A DNA stretch of 64,000 nucleotides from Macrocystis pyrifera (Eukaryota; Sar; Phaeophyceae; Laminariales; Laminariaceae), in NCBI GenBank assembly GCA_031763025.1, contig JASSKH010000014.1, positions 10,654,563-10,718,562 on the forward strand, read 5' to 3'. Position 1 is the stretch's first letter; every line of letters begins with the position of its first letter. Below, one piece after another: positions 43,006 through 55,810 of this stretch. Below the pieces are notes generated by a model, which searched no databases, was not told where the DNA came from, and saw only the letters and a program-made list of their open reading frames with translations. The position numbers were made by a program, and so were the translations under genes.

Positions 43006-45600
43006 GAGACCATACGAACACTCGGCAGGGGACTTCTCTCTGTACCTGGTCCTTGCTTGACCACAGCAATGAAAGATAACTAGGGACTCAGGACCTATGT
43101 CTATTGTGATACCTACAGCTGCAGTAGGCAGGTACATGCATATGGACAAACAAAAATTGCGGCCGTGTCAGCCGTCTAGTAGAAGTGCGAGACGCGCAAC
43201 AGGACGTACATGGTAGTACCCTGAGGTGCACGAGTCGCATGGCAAGTCCTTGCGTTGTAATACTGCTGTGGCTGCTGTAGTTCGGATCTGGACTACAAGA
43301 TCACCATCCCATCCCGTTTGGTGGTACGTCGTTGCAACTCGACAGAAGCAGCACGCGGACTCGAACAGCAACATATTCGATGCTGTGCTCTCGACACCCT
43401 GAGATTGCAGCTGGCTGTGAAGCATGCGAAGTGGGGATCAGCTAGCACAGAGCGCGATCAGATAAAATGCCCGCGGTGGCGACTATTAATCCTTGCTGCT
43501 GCTGTGGTACTCACGGAGGCACACATAGCCGGAATGCATGTTTGCCGCAACGCAGAATGTCTCAATGGTCAATGGTCCAGAACAGCACTTGAGAGAGTCA
43601 GTTCCGATAAAAAGAGAAAAATGTTCCTAGAGAAGGACACAGCGCGCTCGATCGCCAAAGCGGGCGCAACTAGCCCACGTTCATCCGCGGGCCACCAGCC
43701 AAACACTGCTCACCTTAACTGACTGGTTGTGGGATTGGCGAAAGGGGATAATAGATGTATGGGGAGTACAATGCCAATGGGGCACAACAAACAAAGCCGA
43801 AGAGCAATCGATTTGTACGATCCCCTGACCACACCTAGATAATGCCTTTTATTTGCCTATGAACCCCTTTTGTGCGATTCTTTATTCCAGCTTTGGGCCA
43901 CATTCAAAGCAACTTGAGACAGACGGCTGTAACACTGTGCTTACCGCCTCCAGCTGCGCGCTTTTTCGGACCACACGCTAGCTGTGAATCTTGGCAGGTA
44001 AGCGTCTTGTTTCTTTGGTGTGTTGTTTCGAAACAGATAGCCGCCGGTCCTACGTGGAACGCTTGATGCTTTTTGTTTCGAAAAAAAAAAACGCAACGAC
44101 TCACAAAATAGCTCCTCACAAATAATAAATAACATAACTGCTGTTTATGGGTAGCTCGGCCCCTTCGCTACGCACGTGGCGCTTCCCGCGGCAAGAACAC
44201 CTCTCGACAGTTGAAGCGCCTGTGGTTCGTGGAAAGGAGGAGGGCCTAGGGTGCGCCACGAGAGTGGTGCGTAGTTGTTCAAGTTGGGTAGCACTTCAAT
44301 GTAGAATTGCTTTTTTTTTTTTTGTTGCCCGTGTCTGTCCACCTCTACGTACTCCCGTTTGTACTGCTGGTGCTGGTGCTGTAAAACACCAAAAAGCGAG
44401 CGGACCACTCGCCCGTTCGTTCCATCGAACACAGGGGATAAACGTTTGGTTTGTCTGTTTTCGTTCAGCAAGTCTGCAGTCTGCATCTATCTGCGTCTGC
44501 ATCATCATGTGCTGCTTTTGGAAAAACAGCAGTGGAGAAAACGCATGGTCTGCCCCTTGCAGCCTGCAGTTGTCACGGCGTGTGTGATGGGCGTTGGGCA
44601 GGCTTCTACTCGTATACGACACCAGATAACTTGTCAGAGTTTCAGTTGTAGGTACCGCTGCCACCTCGATGTGTCGCCATCCATGACTGACTGCCCTTCT
44701 GGTTTACTGCAAGAGGCCAAAGGACGAATCGCAAAGGAGACGTGTACGCCTCATGATCAAACGAAACAAAGGAAAAGCAGAGTGGGAACGGCGTCCAAGA
44801 CCCAACTTTGGTTTAACGTCTTGTGTGTGGGGCGGTACCCCCTGGTAGATTCTCTCTTGTGCGGTACTGCTGTACGTAGTGGTGTGGAGGGCACACCGAG
44901 GGAGGTGGGTTAGTGTCTCGGGCCTACTTACGCCGAACGGAGTGACAGACGTTGAGTGTGGGCTTGAACTTGGCTGTAATGAAGCGGTGCCAGCTTGCAC
45001 CCTTTTGATATTTAATAGAGTAAACCACCCCCTGTGATAAACATATACCTGGTACTTACTAAAAGTCAAATCCCAGATTAATCACCCACTTCATGCACGC
45101 GGGTACGCCGTGTTACACTACAGGTATATATATCACTTACACCCTAATATGAGTATAACACACCGGGTCATCATTTTTTTAGAGCCCCAAATTTTATCAC
45201 CGGGGGTGTGGTATACACCGTCGTAGACGGTAATGAGGCGGTGCAACCTAGGGGAGGGGGACCTGGTATCCGCTCATCCCCGTGGAAAATAGTATACCTC
45301 AGACAACCGCAGGAGTGCTGTTGTGCCACGTGTCGTAGCAAGGCAGAACAGAGCAGATCCATACGACAACAAAACTGCTGTAACACATACGATACCTGTT
45401 GTACAACATAATCAACTACTACATAACAGCAGTACGTATACTCAATACAGCGTATCAGTTATTAGCAGCAGTCGTCTATAGCGGCGGCTGCAGCATCACG
45501 GATTTGCGGGATGCAAGACGGTATCGTACTCTGTTTCTTTTGTTCTGTCTTGCTGGGATGAAATTGACGAGCGGTGGGATTGCTGAACCTCTACTCGATA
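43006..45600. other. Upstream of NDK; no second gene recognised
   Basis: Several open frames over 100 codons overlap here on both strands (43318-43722 +, 44145-44486 -, 44359-44913 +). None has a motif or a splice-bounded unit. A GTAAGT donor on the - strand at about 44933 could end a far-upstream NDK leader exon. The NDK promoter should lie here. Confidence 0.35.
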
Positions 45601-45624
45601 TATAGCCCAAGAGGCGTGGAGCGC

Positions 45625-45911
45625 GCTGGGGGGTGGGGGGGGTGGGGGGGGGTGCATTCATGTCATGCATGGCCGTAGTGGGTTTGACCTTGAGATCCTT
45701 ATATCCTCACAATGCCGACGCGGAGCACGTCGGGTTTTCACCGACCAGGCAGACATCGCTTGCACCAAGCCGCCGTAAAGTCTTGAGGGGAGGGGGGGGG
45801 TGTGTGCTCTATATCATGCATGACCTTACTGAAGTCGTATGTCCATAGACGAGGGGGGGGTGTACTCGATTTCATGCTTGGCCGTAGTCAAATGACCGTA
45901 GACCGGGGCGG

Positions 45912-45954
<43 letters not shown>
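45625..45954. repeat. G-rich tandem repeat ending in a 41-base poly(G)
   Basis: Three or four units pair a G run with a TGTACTCGATTTCATGC-like segment and a TTGGCCGTAGTCAAATGACC-like segment. The final G run spans 45914-45954. Confidence 0.75.
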
Positions 45955-46220
45955 CGGGCGTACTCATTTGTTGCTTGCCTTAGTCATTTGACCATTGACC
46001 ACGCATCCCTTTCGAGACGGAGCACCGTTCCTACTCCTAATAGAGACACCTCCAACAATTGGGCGCTCATTACGTTGTTTCCATATATTACATAGATTTT
46101 TTTTGCTACTCTTATCCCCTTCCTGTTTGGCCTCCTGTGGCCACAATCTATCTCCTGGGATAGCGATCGTTTTCTCGTTGCTATTCATTGTATCAAACTC
46201 CTCCATGTCACATTCGGGGC
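45955..46220 (+). repeat. Dispersed repeat family F, copy 2
   Basis: Matches 24072-24335 over about 260 bp. In both copies the repeat starts at GGGCGTACTCATTTGTTGCTT after a G run. Confidence 0.7.
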
Positions 46221-46264
46221 GCCCGGGGGGGTGGGGAGGGAGACAAGTAGACATGTGTGACCAT

Positions 46265-46560
46265 GGGTTGTTCAGATGATAGCTGAATGTAAACGTGAAC
46301 ACCCCTCGGACAGATAATCTGTTCCCACAGAGTTCATGATCTAGCTAATTCAAGGCAGATGCATTCCTGATCTGTTATGATCTAGCTCGTGTTGCCCGGT
46401 GGGAGCCGTATATTCTACACGATCTAGGACAAGTTTCCTTGTTGGATCTGTGATACACAGATCCTGCACTACCAGGTATTTCTCATAGCGGCAGGTTAGG
46501 GTGTGGATGATATATCTGTAGATGATCTATCTGTAGATGGTCTTTCTGTTCGACGCGAGA
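46265..46560. repeat. GATC-rich diverged repeat
   Basis: Short units such as ATGATCTAGCTC and GATGATCTATCTGTAGAT resemble the array at 60225-60820. Confidence 0.5.
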
Positions 46561-46599
46561 ACTTTCCTTGCAAGTTGAGCTGGAGAGTAACTGCTGTGT

Positions 46600-48365
46600 A
46601 CAAGTGCCAGGTACAACAACAGCAACTGCAGTAAGCTTCGTACTACTGATGATCAGCAAAAGCATGCGTAGTCGAGTATTACTTGATTATAGTATGGAAC
46701 CACCAACAAGAAACGCCTGTTACTCGATTATATTGTGAGCAAGCCTTCGAGGCTTGTTGTAGCACCATCCTTCCACAAACTTGAGGATAGGCCATTGCAT
46801 AGGATCAACGCTGCGCTCGCCGCTGAGCACGATTTCTTAATCCAATTTCTTGAAGCGTCCCCCAGAAAGTACGCAATACGTTTTTATTTGGCTATTATTC
46901 ACTAGTAATACTAGTTGGTGGTGATGAGACGCGACCTGAGAACCTGCAGTCGTCAAATCTGCGACACAATTTGCATCATGCTCGGCGAATACGGACTGTT
47001 GTGCCTAACCAGCACGAACGAACATCTACTACAGTCTGTACGTACGCGGTCGTATGTATCCGTACCGTCTGGGTTCATTTTTTAAGAAATTAAAAATCGC
47101 CAGCAGCAGCAGCAGCAATAAGGCACACGAGGCCAGGTTCTGCGTCGCTGTACGCTCGGCTTATCGGTCTAACCTTTGAACCCTTTGTACACGTACTCGA
47201 TTTTATTGTATATTTCGCGGTTCCCCAACTCGAAAATTCGCCTGGATTTGAAGACGCAAAATCTGCACCTGACATGTTTTGTCCAACAAACAGAGCTTCT
47301 CGTAACAGTTGCTGTTGTTGATGTTGTTGACGTTGTTGTCGTTATTATCATTGTTCTTCTCGGATGCACCCATTGGAAAAAGTTAGTCCAATGTAACGAG
47401 AGGCTGCAACGCTTGTGTATCATGTAAACTGCTGTGCTGTACAAGCACATACTCGGACACAATAGGTGTACTCCACAACGTCCGCATGGCAGTTAATGAC
47501 ATCGATAGTAAGTCCTCGAACATACCGGGTGTACCTGGTTTCACTTTGCTAGCCTTTGAATCATTTGCCCGATTGCTGGGTTTGATACTAGAATCCTAGG
47601 TTCTGCCTGGTGCCGCCCTACGTGCTATCCTGCGTTCAGTTTCTGATCGCCGACCGCCGATCCTATCATTAAGCCTTGGCCTTGCTTGTCATTTATCCAT
47701 CATTAATACAGCAGCATTGCAGTACCACCCCAGATACGAAGTTGAGTATGCAGACGAAACGAGAACTGCTATCGTAACGGCTTACTGTCAAAATACTGCT
47801 TCCCCCCCCCCCGACGCTAGTTCCAACTAGTAATATGTTGTCCCCATAACGTGTGTGCTTTTAAGCTTTTAGAGGTGCCCTGTCATTACCGCGCACATGG
47901 TTCAGTTCCAATCTAATTCCGAGTAGCTTGGCATGTTCTAAAGGAGTTGTAAGCCGTCCGTTTTTATGCCTCCTCTGCTATGCTCGCACAGCTGTGCTCG
48001 TGAAGCTCGTGACGAACGAGTGATGACTGCCCTTCCTGTGCTCCTTCATGTTGTTGCTGTCTCCAGCAGCCAGCACTTTCGCGGGCGGTCGTTAGAGAGA
48101 CACGGGCATTTCGTGGTTGCTCAGTCCACAAGTCACAAGTTCATGTATTTTGCTGTTGTACCGAAACGTTCGATACGACATCAAACGATATGCAGCACTC
48201 TCATGATTGGCTGATGATGGGTTGGTTGGTCTGTTTGTTTTCTTCAGGTGAAGAGAGCTCCAAAACATAGGACATGGGATGTTGATAATTGAGACTGCCA
48301 TTGACTCAGCCCTTGACCCCGCGCCTATTAATACGGAGCTTGCTGCTATTTCCATACTCTACTGT
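46600..48365. other. No gene recognised; one decayed MITE-2
   Basis: A decayed MITE-2 lies at about 47862-47950 (CAATCTAATTCCGAGTAG). A C run starts near 47802. Coding signal is absent. Confidence 0.4.
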
Positions 48366-48374
48366 CATATTGCT

Positions 48375-48515
48375 TCTGGTGCTTTCAACAGGGCTGCTGG
48401 AGATATCTACTGGTGCGTTCATAGGACTACTGGAGGTATCTGCTGGTGCTGGCGCTACTAGGGCTATCTACTGGTGCTGGGTCTACTGGTGCTATTAATA
48501 GGGCTGCTGGTGCTG
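48375..48515. repeat. Minisatellite of CTACTGGTGCT type
   Basis: Short units combine GGGCTGCTGG, TATCTACTGGTGC and CTACTGGTGCT with imperfect spacing. Confidence 0.6.
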
Positions 48516-48853
48516 TTCTGCCAACGAGAAGTGATGACGTCATTTGCTCAATCTAGCGAGCAAATGGATCTGCTGGACTTCGGCTACGATCAAGAGGTGA
48601 ATCATGGTACACGCCTTCCTAGTGTTTTTTTCCAGTGCGATTGTTTTTTCGATCGAGCACAGAAGCAGCGGTGCGAGTTGTAGTGGTGATATTTCACGGC
48701 GATCCTCTGTGTACTGATTCTTCGTATGATAGTTGAAGCAGTACGAAGGTCATCCGGTATCATTCATGCCCGTGCAAGAGTTGGTACACGTACAGCTGAA
48801 GTATGTATCAGGTGCTACTGCTGTAGTGGTGGTCGTTGTATCAATAGTATGAT

Positions 48854-48960
48854 ATTACGGGGGTCCATAGTTAACAGGACCTATGGTGTACATAAAAACC
48901 TATATATTTACCTATTTTTACTAGCAATATTTTGTCCTATTTACTATGGTCCCCCGTAAT
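48854..48960 (+). mobile_element. MITE-1 copy
   Basis: Near-consensus ends TTACGGGGGTCCATAGTTAA and GGTCCCCCGTAA, with TA on both sides. Confidence 0.88.
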
Positions 48961-49194
48961 AGTAATAGTAGGAGTAGTAGTATTTTCAATACTCGTGGTA
49001 ACAACAGTACAAGTAGTAGTTTGTGACCTGTCTACACTTCAAGTAGCCCCCCGCGTAGCGCGGGTGGCCCTCGTGTGTAATATTAGGAGTGCCTTGTATC
49101 ATATAGTGGTTTGTAATAGTAGGTTGAAACCTTGTAGAGTGGATGGACTACTGTCGCGGTCCCCTGTGATTTTCAAAGGTTGCCGCTATGAGGC

Positions 49195-49500
49195 CCACGG
49201 CCTTGATTGGACGACCAAGTTGATTTGACGGTCGTACTGATTGGAAGACCGTTGATTGGATATCGGGCATAGGACGCCCACGTTGGTTGGACGACTGTGT
49301 TCACCCAACGACGGCGTTGATTGGATGACCGCGTTTAATTGGACGACCACGGGTATTGGACGACCGCGTTTATTCGATGTTTGGGTTGATTTGATGACCA
49401 CGTTAATTAGACTGCGGGAGTTGACCAGACGGTCACGTTGATTGGATGACGGGCATTGATTCGACTAAAACGCTGATTTGACGATCATGTTGGTTCGACA
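49195..49500. repeat. Minisatellite of GATTGGACGACC type
   Basis: About twelve diverged units of 20-30 bp alternate TTGATTGGATGACC with CGCGTT or GGGCAT. Confidence 0.75.
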
Positions 49501-49559
49501 ATGAGTATTCGAGTGTACAGAGAGCGGATACCTCGCGCGTGGTGAGCGGAGTATGCAGC

Positions 49560-50290
49560 CTTTTGCGACGTGCGTCTTGGCAGAAGATGTAGCCTTTTAT
49601 GACAGGTACATTGAGCATTTGACGTTTGGTCTCTTGCGACGGGTGTGTTGAATGTTTAGTCTTTAGCCTTTTGCGACGGGTGTGTTGAATGCTTAGTGTT
49701 TAGCCTGTTGTGACAGTGTGCTGGGCTTTTTAACCCCCGACGGGCGTGTTAGCCTTTTTGTGACAGGTCATTTGGGCGTTTAGCCGTTTTTTTTTTGCGC
49801 CAGGTAGTATAGTGCATCTAGCCTTTTTCGACACGCTTATTGTGCACTGGGCCTTTTGTGACGGGTACATTGTGCATTGAGCCTGTTGGGCCAGGCGTGT
49901 TCTGCATTTAGCAGTTTTCGACAGGTTTATTCTTTTTTTTTTCAGTAGTCCTTTGTGACAGCTTGTTGGGCATGTACCAGGTAGTATTTCGTGACAGACA
50001 AGTGTGCTTCCGCAGTCCCAATCGATGTGGTTTCGGCCCCGCCGCGCCTGCTCGACGACCGCTTTTCTGCGACGCCTAGTATCGTTCGGAGGTCTCGCGT
50101 GGCCACCCGAGCGTTTGGCCTTTTTTAAGACGACTGTGTTGCTTTTTGGGGCGTTTAGTTTAACCTGCCGCGGCAGATGTGGGGGCATTTCAGCCTTTCT
50201 TTCATTGTAGCCTTTTGCGATATAGGTGTGGAGGTATTTCATTTAGTCTTTTTTTCATTTCAACTTTTTGCGACAGGTGTATCATCATGT
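49560..50290. repeat. Minisatellite of TTTAGCCTTTTGCGACAGG type
   Basis: More than ten diverged units of about 40-50 bp carry TTTAGCCTTTT, GCGACAGGTGTGTT and GTGCAT. The 170-codon reverse open frame (49730-50242) is a product of this array. Confidence 0.75.
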
Positions 50291-50401
50291 CGGGCATGTA
50301 CGTGTTGATTGCTTTTCGGTTTTTTGGCGACGGGTTCGCTGAGAGCCAACGCTATCGTTTAGAATGGCGCGCTTTTTTTTTCTAGTCTCGAGTCGTGGTG
50401 T

Positions 50402-50512
50402 CTTAACCCTGTTGGTACCTTCTGTTTTTGGGGACAAACCACCTACTGTAGAAATTGAGTGGTTTGCCCCCTCAACGGCACTGCAGTTTTGCCCTAAAAG
50501 GGTGAAGAAATG
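50402..50512. mobile_element. MITE-2 copy
   Basis: TTAACCCTGTTGGTACC, TTTTTGGGGACAAACCAC, GGTTTGCCCCCTCAACGG and CCCTAAAAGGG match the family. Confidence 0.75.
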
Positions 50513-51334
50513 TTGCTGTGAGGATAATGGTATCATTATGTCTCGAATAATCCTGGCTTCACATTAAACCTTACGGTGTGATAAAGGAGGAATCATGGAA
50601 TCTTAACATCAACATACGAAGCGGTGGGCTGTTTTGTTGTTTTTGTACGTCTGATTTATACCACTACGTCCCGAAATAGAAACACCGTTTGGATTTTTTT
50701 TTTTTATACAATTTGTCTTCATGTGTCGATCTTTGTCCCTAAATATTAGAACGTTCACGTTTGCACACGTTTTTTGTTTACATATTATTGTTGTGTTCCG
50801 GGGCAAAGTGGAATATTCTGCCTACCATCGCAGTCACGGGCAATACATCGTACTGTAGATAAAAACCCAGGCCACAGAAGGTCGTACGAGAATAGCACTC
50901 CGCCAAGTGTAAATCGTTTCTCGTTGAGGGAAAGCAAAGGTCTCTTAACACCGTGGCATGTGTAGATCAACTGATTACTGTATCGTAAAATCAGATCACC
51001 GTTTTATTATTTATTGCCATCCTGACAAGTTCACACCCATTCGCAGGTCAGCAGTCCTGTGTTCATGCACAGCATCCGGCCTGGTGTATGTCGAAATAGC
51101 GTTGAGCCAGAATTCATCGCTTCTAGTCATGAAATAGCATCCTTGCATCATCATTACACGTGTATAATGATTTGTGTCAAGGTTGATTGCTTCGAGCCAA
51201 ATCAACGGTCCTACTATTAATATTAATAGTACATTAGTAGCATCCTAACGAAAGTGTCTATTGAATCGCGTTCAGTCAGATGGATGGTCCACTACAACAT
51301 CTCGAATATCGTCTCGTTTGTTGAGCCAGATCAG
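50513..51334. other. No gene recognised
   Basis: Intergenic or intronic sequence without repeats of the families described here. An AATATTAATAGT word lies near 51220. Confidence 0.4.
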
Positions 51335-51429
51335 CGGTCCAAGCGGCGGAGGGGGCGGTGGGGCTAGCAGGAGCGGCGGTGGCGGTGGCGTGGGGCGCGG
51401 TAGTAATGGAGAAGCCCAAGCAAGCGCAG
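51335..51429 (+). CDS. Candidate Gly-rich exon
   Basis: A GC-rich segment with an AG before it and GCGCAG then GTGGGT after it encodes a Gly/Ser linker ending NGEAQASA with one base over. That phase fits the exon at 60856, giving ...ASAGTSHGGSFLDKL. The intron between would be about 9.4 kb. The acceptor context is only fair and homology is unavailable, so this is tentative. Confidence 0.33.
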
Positions 51430-51772
51430 GTGGGTGGGATAGGGGTGAGGTACACTTTGTTTTGGCCAACCTTATAAACCCTAACCCTAGTCTATCAATG
51501 GGATATAGGCCCAACCCTGTTGATATTTCATCGCCGCTATCTAATATCTCTCTGTCCCGAAATACAAATCCGGTTTGTATGCCCATTTTTTATCCAAAGG
51601 TTGACTATATTTTGGGACAGATTGGTATGTTATTACATGCCACAATATTCCGAAATTTAGGGATTGTTGGTATTGCTATATCAACATAAAAACATCCCTT
51701 GCATTTCGCGAAGGGGACGGAGTGGTATTGAGTAATGATGATTGCGTCTTGAGCGGTTATTATTAATAGTCT

Positions 51773-51825
51773 CGTTAGAACTGCGCCCGCGTTTTTGGGA
51801 ACAAACTATTAATACATGGAATTAG
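51773..51825. mobile_element. MITE-2 half copy
   Basis: GTTAGAACTGCGCCCGCG then TTTTTGGGAACAAAC, breaking off at TATTAATA. The second arm is missing. Confidence 0.45.
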
Positions 51826-51892
51826 TGTGGGATAAATGGTTTTCCTTCTCCGTTTCGGGTAGGCGTTTCTGCTGAAGGGGCAGTATCATGCT

Positions 51893-52095
51893 TGTAGTAC
51901 CATGTGGTTTTACCAGGTACTGTAGATTCGCAACACCATACTGGTAGGTATGAGTAGGACCATGTCTTTGTACCAGGTAGTATTGTGGTAATGCAGTGCC
52001 ATATGTAGCACCATGGGACAATGCCAGGTATTGTCGTTACCTGGTATACACGCACCTATAGTACCATGTGTTGGTGCCAGGTATTGTGGATGTCA
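51893..52095. repeat. Tandem repeat with ACCATG and ACCAGGTA words
   Basis: About four units of 50-65 bp, each pairing GTAGYACCATG with TRCCAGGTATTG. Two units are partly inverted (TTACCTGGTATA). Confidence 0.65.
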
Positions 52096-53159
52096 GCACG
52101 TGGCGAAAAGAGCAGATGCTTCGGGTAATACAGTAGTCCCAGGGATGACACAAACATAGACAGAACTCATTACTTCAACAGGTGAGATGATTTGTTTTCG
52201 TCCAAAACCTTGTCGCTCGTTTTGATCTCAACCACCCGTTGGTTCTTGTCAGCGAAAAAATATCGAACGAAAAAGGACGATGGCCGCATCGGCCACACTG
52301 TGTTACGGGGAACATACAAGTAATCAGAACCAAATTTCGATGCGAGCCGACGAGGGAAGAAAGGACTGAGCTCTTAACCTCGTGATACAAATGCAAAACA
52401 AGGACCGTAGTGGGCAGGGGGGAGGAGAGCCTGCTCTGTGACCCGGGATCTGGGTTACGACTCGGAAGGAAAGAGGTAGAAAAGAAGGTGAAGATGATGA
52501 ATGAGATGGGGGGAAAAAGGTGTGTAAGTATGGAGGGATGCCACTCTCCCTGATTGTGAGGGCTGTTTGTAGGTAGGTTACTATTGTCGTTGCATCTAGG
52601 GACAGAGTGGTCATGCTTTTTGGGCCCACCGTGGGTTCCGATACTACGTATTTCTGTGTATTACTGTGTAGTACTCTGTATTGCTGTGGCAAGGGGGGGA
52701 CAGTAGTAATCATAACCACATATGATGTGTGGGAACAAGCAGTAGAGGGATACGTGTTTTTTTGGGTCCATCGTGGGTTCTGATTAGTATGGCCGGGGTG
52801 CTGAGGTAGGGGATAGGGTGTGTGTGTGAAGGGCAACATGGTGAACCCAAGGAGATTCCACGACACGCGCCCAGCATGGTGGTGATACTTGTGCTGCACG
52901 CCCTTACTCTTGGTAGGCTGCGCCCAGTTGATTGGACCGTACTTCTGTCTTTGAGTTCGCTATACGTAGCTGGGTCCCAATATCTGAAGTAGGATGATAC
53001 TTGGTGCGCTCGTGCGTACGTACTGCTTCGTGCTATTCCTGCCAATAAAAGCTTAATAAGATGGCTCTCGTTTTAGTTTGTGCTATGCATGGCTTATTAC
53101 GACGTTCGCACTGTAGTTACGAGCGAGAGTTTTTTTTTTCCAACTCTTGACGCCGCCAG
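52096..53159. other. No gene recognised
   Basis: The reverse open frame at 52324-52899 is rich in Ser, Pro, Thr and His. It includes two copies of a segment (GGGCCCACCGTGGGTTCCGA near 52622, and near 52766) related to the old MITE relative at 62710. It is not supported as a gene. Confidence 0.4.
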
Positions 53160-53245
53160 CAAAAGGAAAAACCCTTTCGACATTTTGCCTGAAGCGTTTC
53201 GCCATATGCGGTACGACTTTTACTCCGAAAAAGATAAGCCACTTT
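53160..53245 (+). CDS. Candidate exon, unassigned
   Basis: A T-rich acceptor (run of T, then CCAACTCTTGACGCCGCCAG) and a GTACGT donor bound 86 bp encoding KRKNPFDILPEAFRHM and DFYSEKDKPL. The phases do not fit the neighbouring candidate exons directly: joining to 60856 would make a stop. It may belong to another transcript or be chance. Confidence 0.22.
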
Positions 53246-53403
53246 GTACGTATGTCCCGAACTAACAATCACCGTTTGTATATGTATTGCTCCATCCAAA
53301 CGGTCCTAGTATTCGGAGGCAGAGTAGCAGAGTGCTGTATTTTTTTGCTTTTGCCCGAAAAGTTGGTTTGTGTTGGTTCATACCAGGTATATACTATCCA
53401 CGA

Positions 53404-53581
53404 TGAAAATTGACGAGCAGCGGGAATGCTGAACCCTATGCGCGACAAAAAATATAGGCACGTAGCGGGGGGGAGAAGGGACGACACCTGTGACCACGGC
53501 TTGTCCAGAAGATCGTCGAGGGTAAAACCTCCTACGAGTGGGCTGGAAAGTAAAAGTGATGGATAAAAAAAAAAAAAAAAA
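53404..53581 (+). mobile_element. SINE family A, 5'-truncated copy
   Basis: Starts inside the body at GAAAATTGACGAGCAG and ends with about 17 A. 5' truncation is typical of target-primed reverse transcription. Confidence 0.75.
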
Positions 53582-54799
53582 CTCACACAAGTTGACATTA
53601 CAAATATGCAGTTGTGCGAGTTCCTAGCGCCGCTAGATATGTGCGCATACTATTAATATCTTATTTGTATACCATACGAGACGCACGATAACACACATAC
53701 GTGTGATGAGATAACACCCCCCCCTCGGACGCGGTCGAATATGGCGAGAGAGGGCTAATGCCGAGCGATGGGTATGTGGAAATATCTCGACGAGATCCCC
53801 GTCTCCGTTGTGTGTATACACCTCCCTTTTTCTCGAGAAATTCGACTCTGAAAATCAGCACAGGGAGAGTGTTGTCTTAACACACGTGTTAGATCGTACG
53901 GTATACCAGCCAATCCCGTGATGAGGGCCGGCATCGCAAGAAATTTGGCGGCATCTACGCCCCTTAAGAGGCACTGGCTCCCACTCACCTATGTATTCAT
54001 TTGTACTGCGTCTTTTACTACTGCAGTCTGTAGTTTGTATTATTAATATTGCTTATGTGGTAACCTGGTATTTATTAATACCAAGTACCGGTAGTCTTCT
54101 CGATTACTGCGGTACCCTCTGAAAATGTAGTATCTGTGCTGTACGAGTTACTGCTTTATGTACGTTTGTGTACTCTCTTTAAATTGATCTGTTGCTGCTG
54201 CCTCCTGTACTGCACCTATAGTGTCTGCTGCTGCCGTCTCTGATAATGTTTCTGCTACTGCTGTGTACCAGGTAGTCTGTAACACTACTGTATTTATTTT
54301 GCTAGCGCATCTACTGTAGGAGAGATCATCTACAGATAGATCATGTAGATCCTAACCGAGATCATGTAGATCCTAACCGGCCGTTGTGACATGTAGTGCA
54401 GGATCTGTATAGCACCGATGCAACCCAGGAAATACATACAGCAGCATGTCCTACTGCTGGAGATCGTGCGGATTATATACACGGCTCCCGCGCGGCAACG
54501 CGAGCAAGGTCGTAAATACGACCATGAACTGTGGGAATGATCTATCTATCTTTTCTGGTGTGAGTACTTCGTATCTACCGGTACACTACTGCTGATGTAT
54601 CGTCCACCTCTTGTGTGTACCCGGGCGGCTCTGCTACGCCATACGAGAGCTCTGAAATCCGGATAATGAATTTGGATAGACGCCATGGACACCCACCTGA
54701 CCGTGTTGCCAGTCAAAGACTTTTTTGTAGCTGCAGTGCCCGCGTTTTATTGTCGTGTTTGTATGTTATTGATATTCGTATGGATATTGGTACAGCAGT
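53582..54799. other. No gene recognised; GATC-rich patch at 54320-54385
   Basis: The patch has GATCATCTACAGATAGATC and two copies of GATCATGTAGATCCTAACC, related to the array at 60225. Confidence 0.45.
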
Positions 54800-55060
54800 A
54801 CCTCTTGCTTGTATATTTGTGCATTTTTTCATGTTATTAACAGTATATTTGTGCATTTTCGTGTATGTATATTTGTACGTTGGTTCATGTTTGAATATTC
54901 GTACATTTTCATGCCTACCAGGTACATATTTGCGCATTTTCATGTCTGTGTACTTGGTTGTATATTTGTACGTGTTCGTGTTTTGTATATGCGTACATTT
55001 TCATGCTTGTGTGTTTGTATATTTGTATGTATATTTTGTACCAGGTATATTTATATTTTC
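54800..55060. repeat. Minisatellite of GTATATTTGTGCATTTTCATG type
   Basis: About nine diverged units of 20-45 bp. The 211-codon open frame over this region is dominated by repeated Tyr, Val, Phe and Cys and follows from the repeat. Confidence 0.65.
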
Positions 55061-55239
55061 TGTATGTTGTGTGTTTTCGTTGCCTCTCGGAACCCTTGCC
55101 GCCCTTTTTATGCATATGTGTGGGGTTGGGGGTCTAATGGGCCTACCGGGGGCATCTGTTGGACCTGCTGGGCGTCCGTTGGACCTGTTGCGCATCTATT
55201 GGGCTTACTCGGTTAGGTCCGCACGCGTCATTGTCTACG

Positions 55240-55810
55240 ATTTCGTTTAACGCGGTGGATGAGGCAAGAGAGCTGGAGCAACGAGCAGGTGGGGTGGCGA
55301 TGGCAGTGGCGAGATGTGAATACAGGGGGGGGGGGGGGAGGTGCGGTTTAAGAGAGCTTGCTTTCAAAGAAACACCTATTTGAATCCCGCAGAACTGAAA
55401 CATTTTCGTGGGGCAGGCATACTGCTTGTGAACAGTGTGATTTCCTTTTTTCAGTGGTGAAAGGGTTAAGAGAAACACCGATGTGAGATATATGCCAAAT
55501 GGCTTCGCACGTGCATACATACTAAAATCTTGATACTGCCCATTCCGATTTAAGAGAAATACCGGTTCAAGAGGGGTCTACTCTTCCTTGGCTTGGGCAG
55601 ACTAAATGCTATCAGGTAGATGATACCCGTTCCGGTTTAAGAGAGGTACCAGTTCAAGAGGGGTTTGCTGTTACTTGGGACGGGCATACTAAAAGGTAGA
55701 TAATACCCACTCCGGTTTAAGAGAAATACCGGTTGTAGAGGGGTCTACTATACCTTGGCACAGGCGTACTGAAAGGTATGTAGCAGGTAATACCCATCTA
55801 CCCATTCCCG
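55240..55810. repeat. Minisatellite, about 80-110 bp unit
   Basis: Units carry GGTTTAAGAGAAATACCGGT, then TCAAGAGGGGTCTACT, then CTTGGGCAGGCATACTAAAAG and AGATAATACCC. Four fairly clear copies lie from about 55480 to 55800. A G run starts at 55326. Confidence 0.7.

Noticed and set aside
44145-44913. Overlapping open frames of 113-184 codons on both strands
   Set aside because: No motif. The frames pass through A or T runs and have no fitting splice signals.
49730-50242. 170-codon reverse open frame
   Set aside because: Lies within a minisatellite, and its repeated Cys-Thr-Ile segments follow the DNA repeat.
52324-52899. 191-codon reverse open frame
   Set aside because: Low complexity, and overlaps decayed MITE-like segments.
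54615-55250. 211-codon hydrophobic open frame that looks like a membrane protein
   Set aside because: The hydrophobic segments come from the GTATATTTGTGCATTTTC repeat, not from conserved protein sequence.
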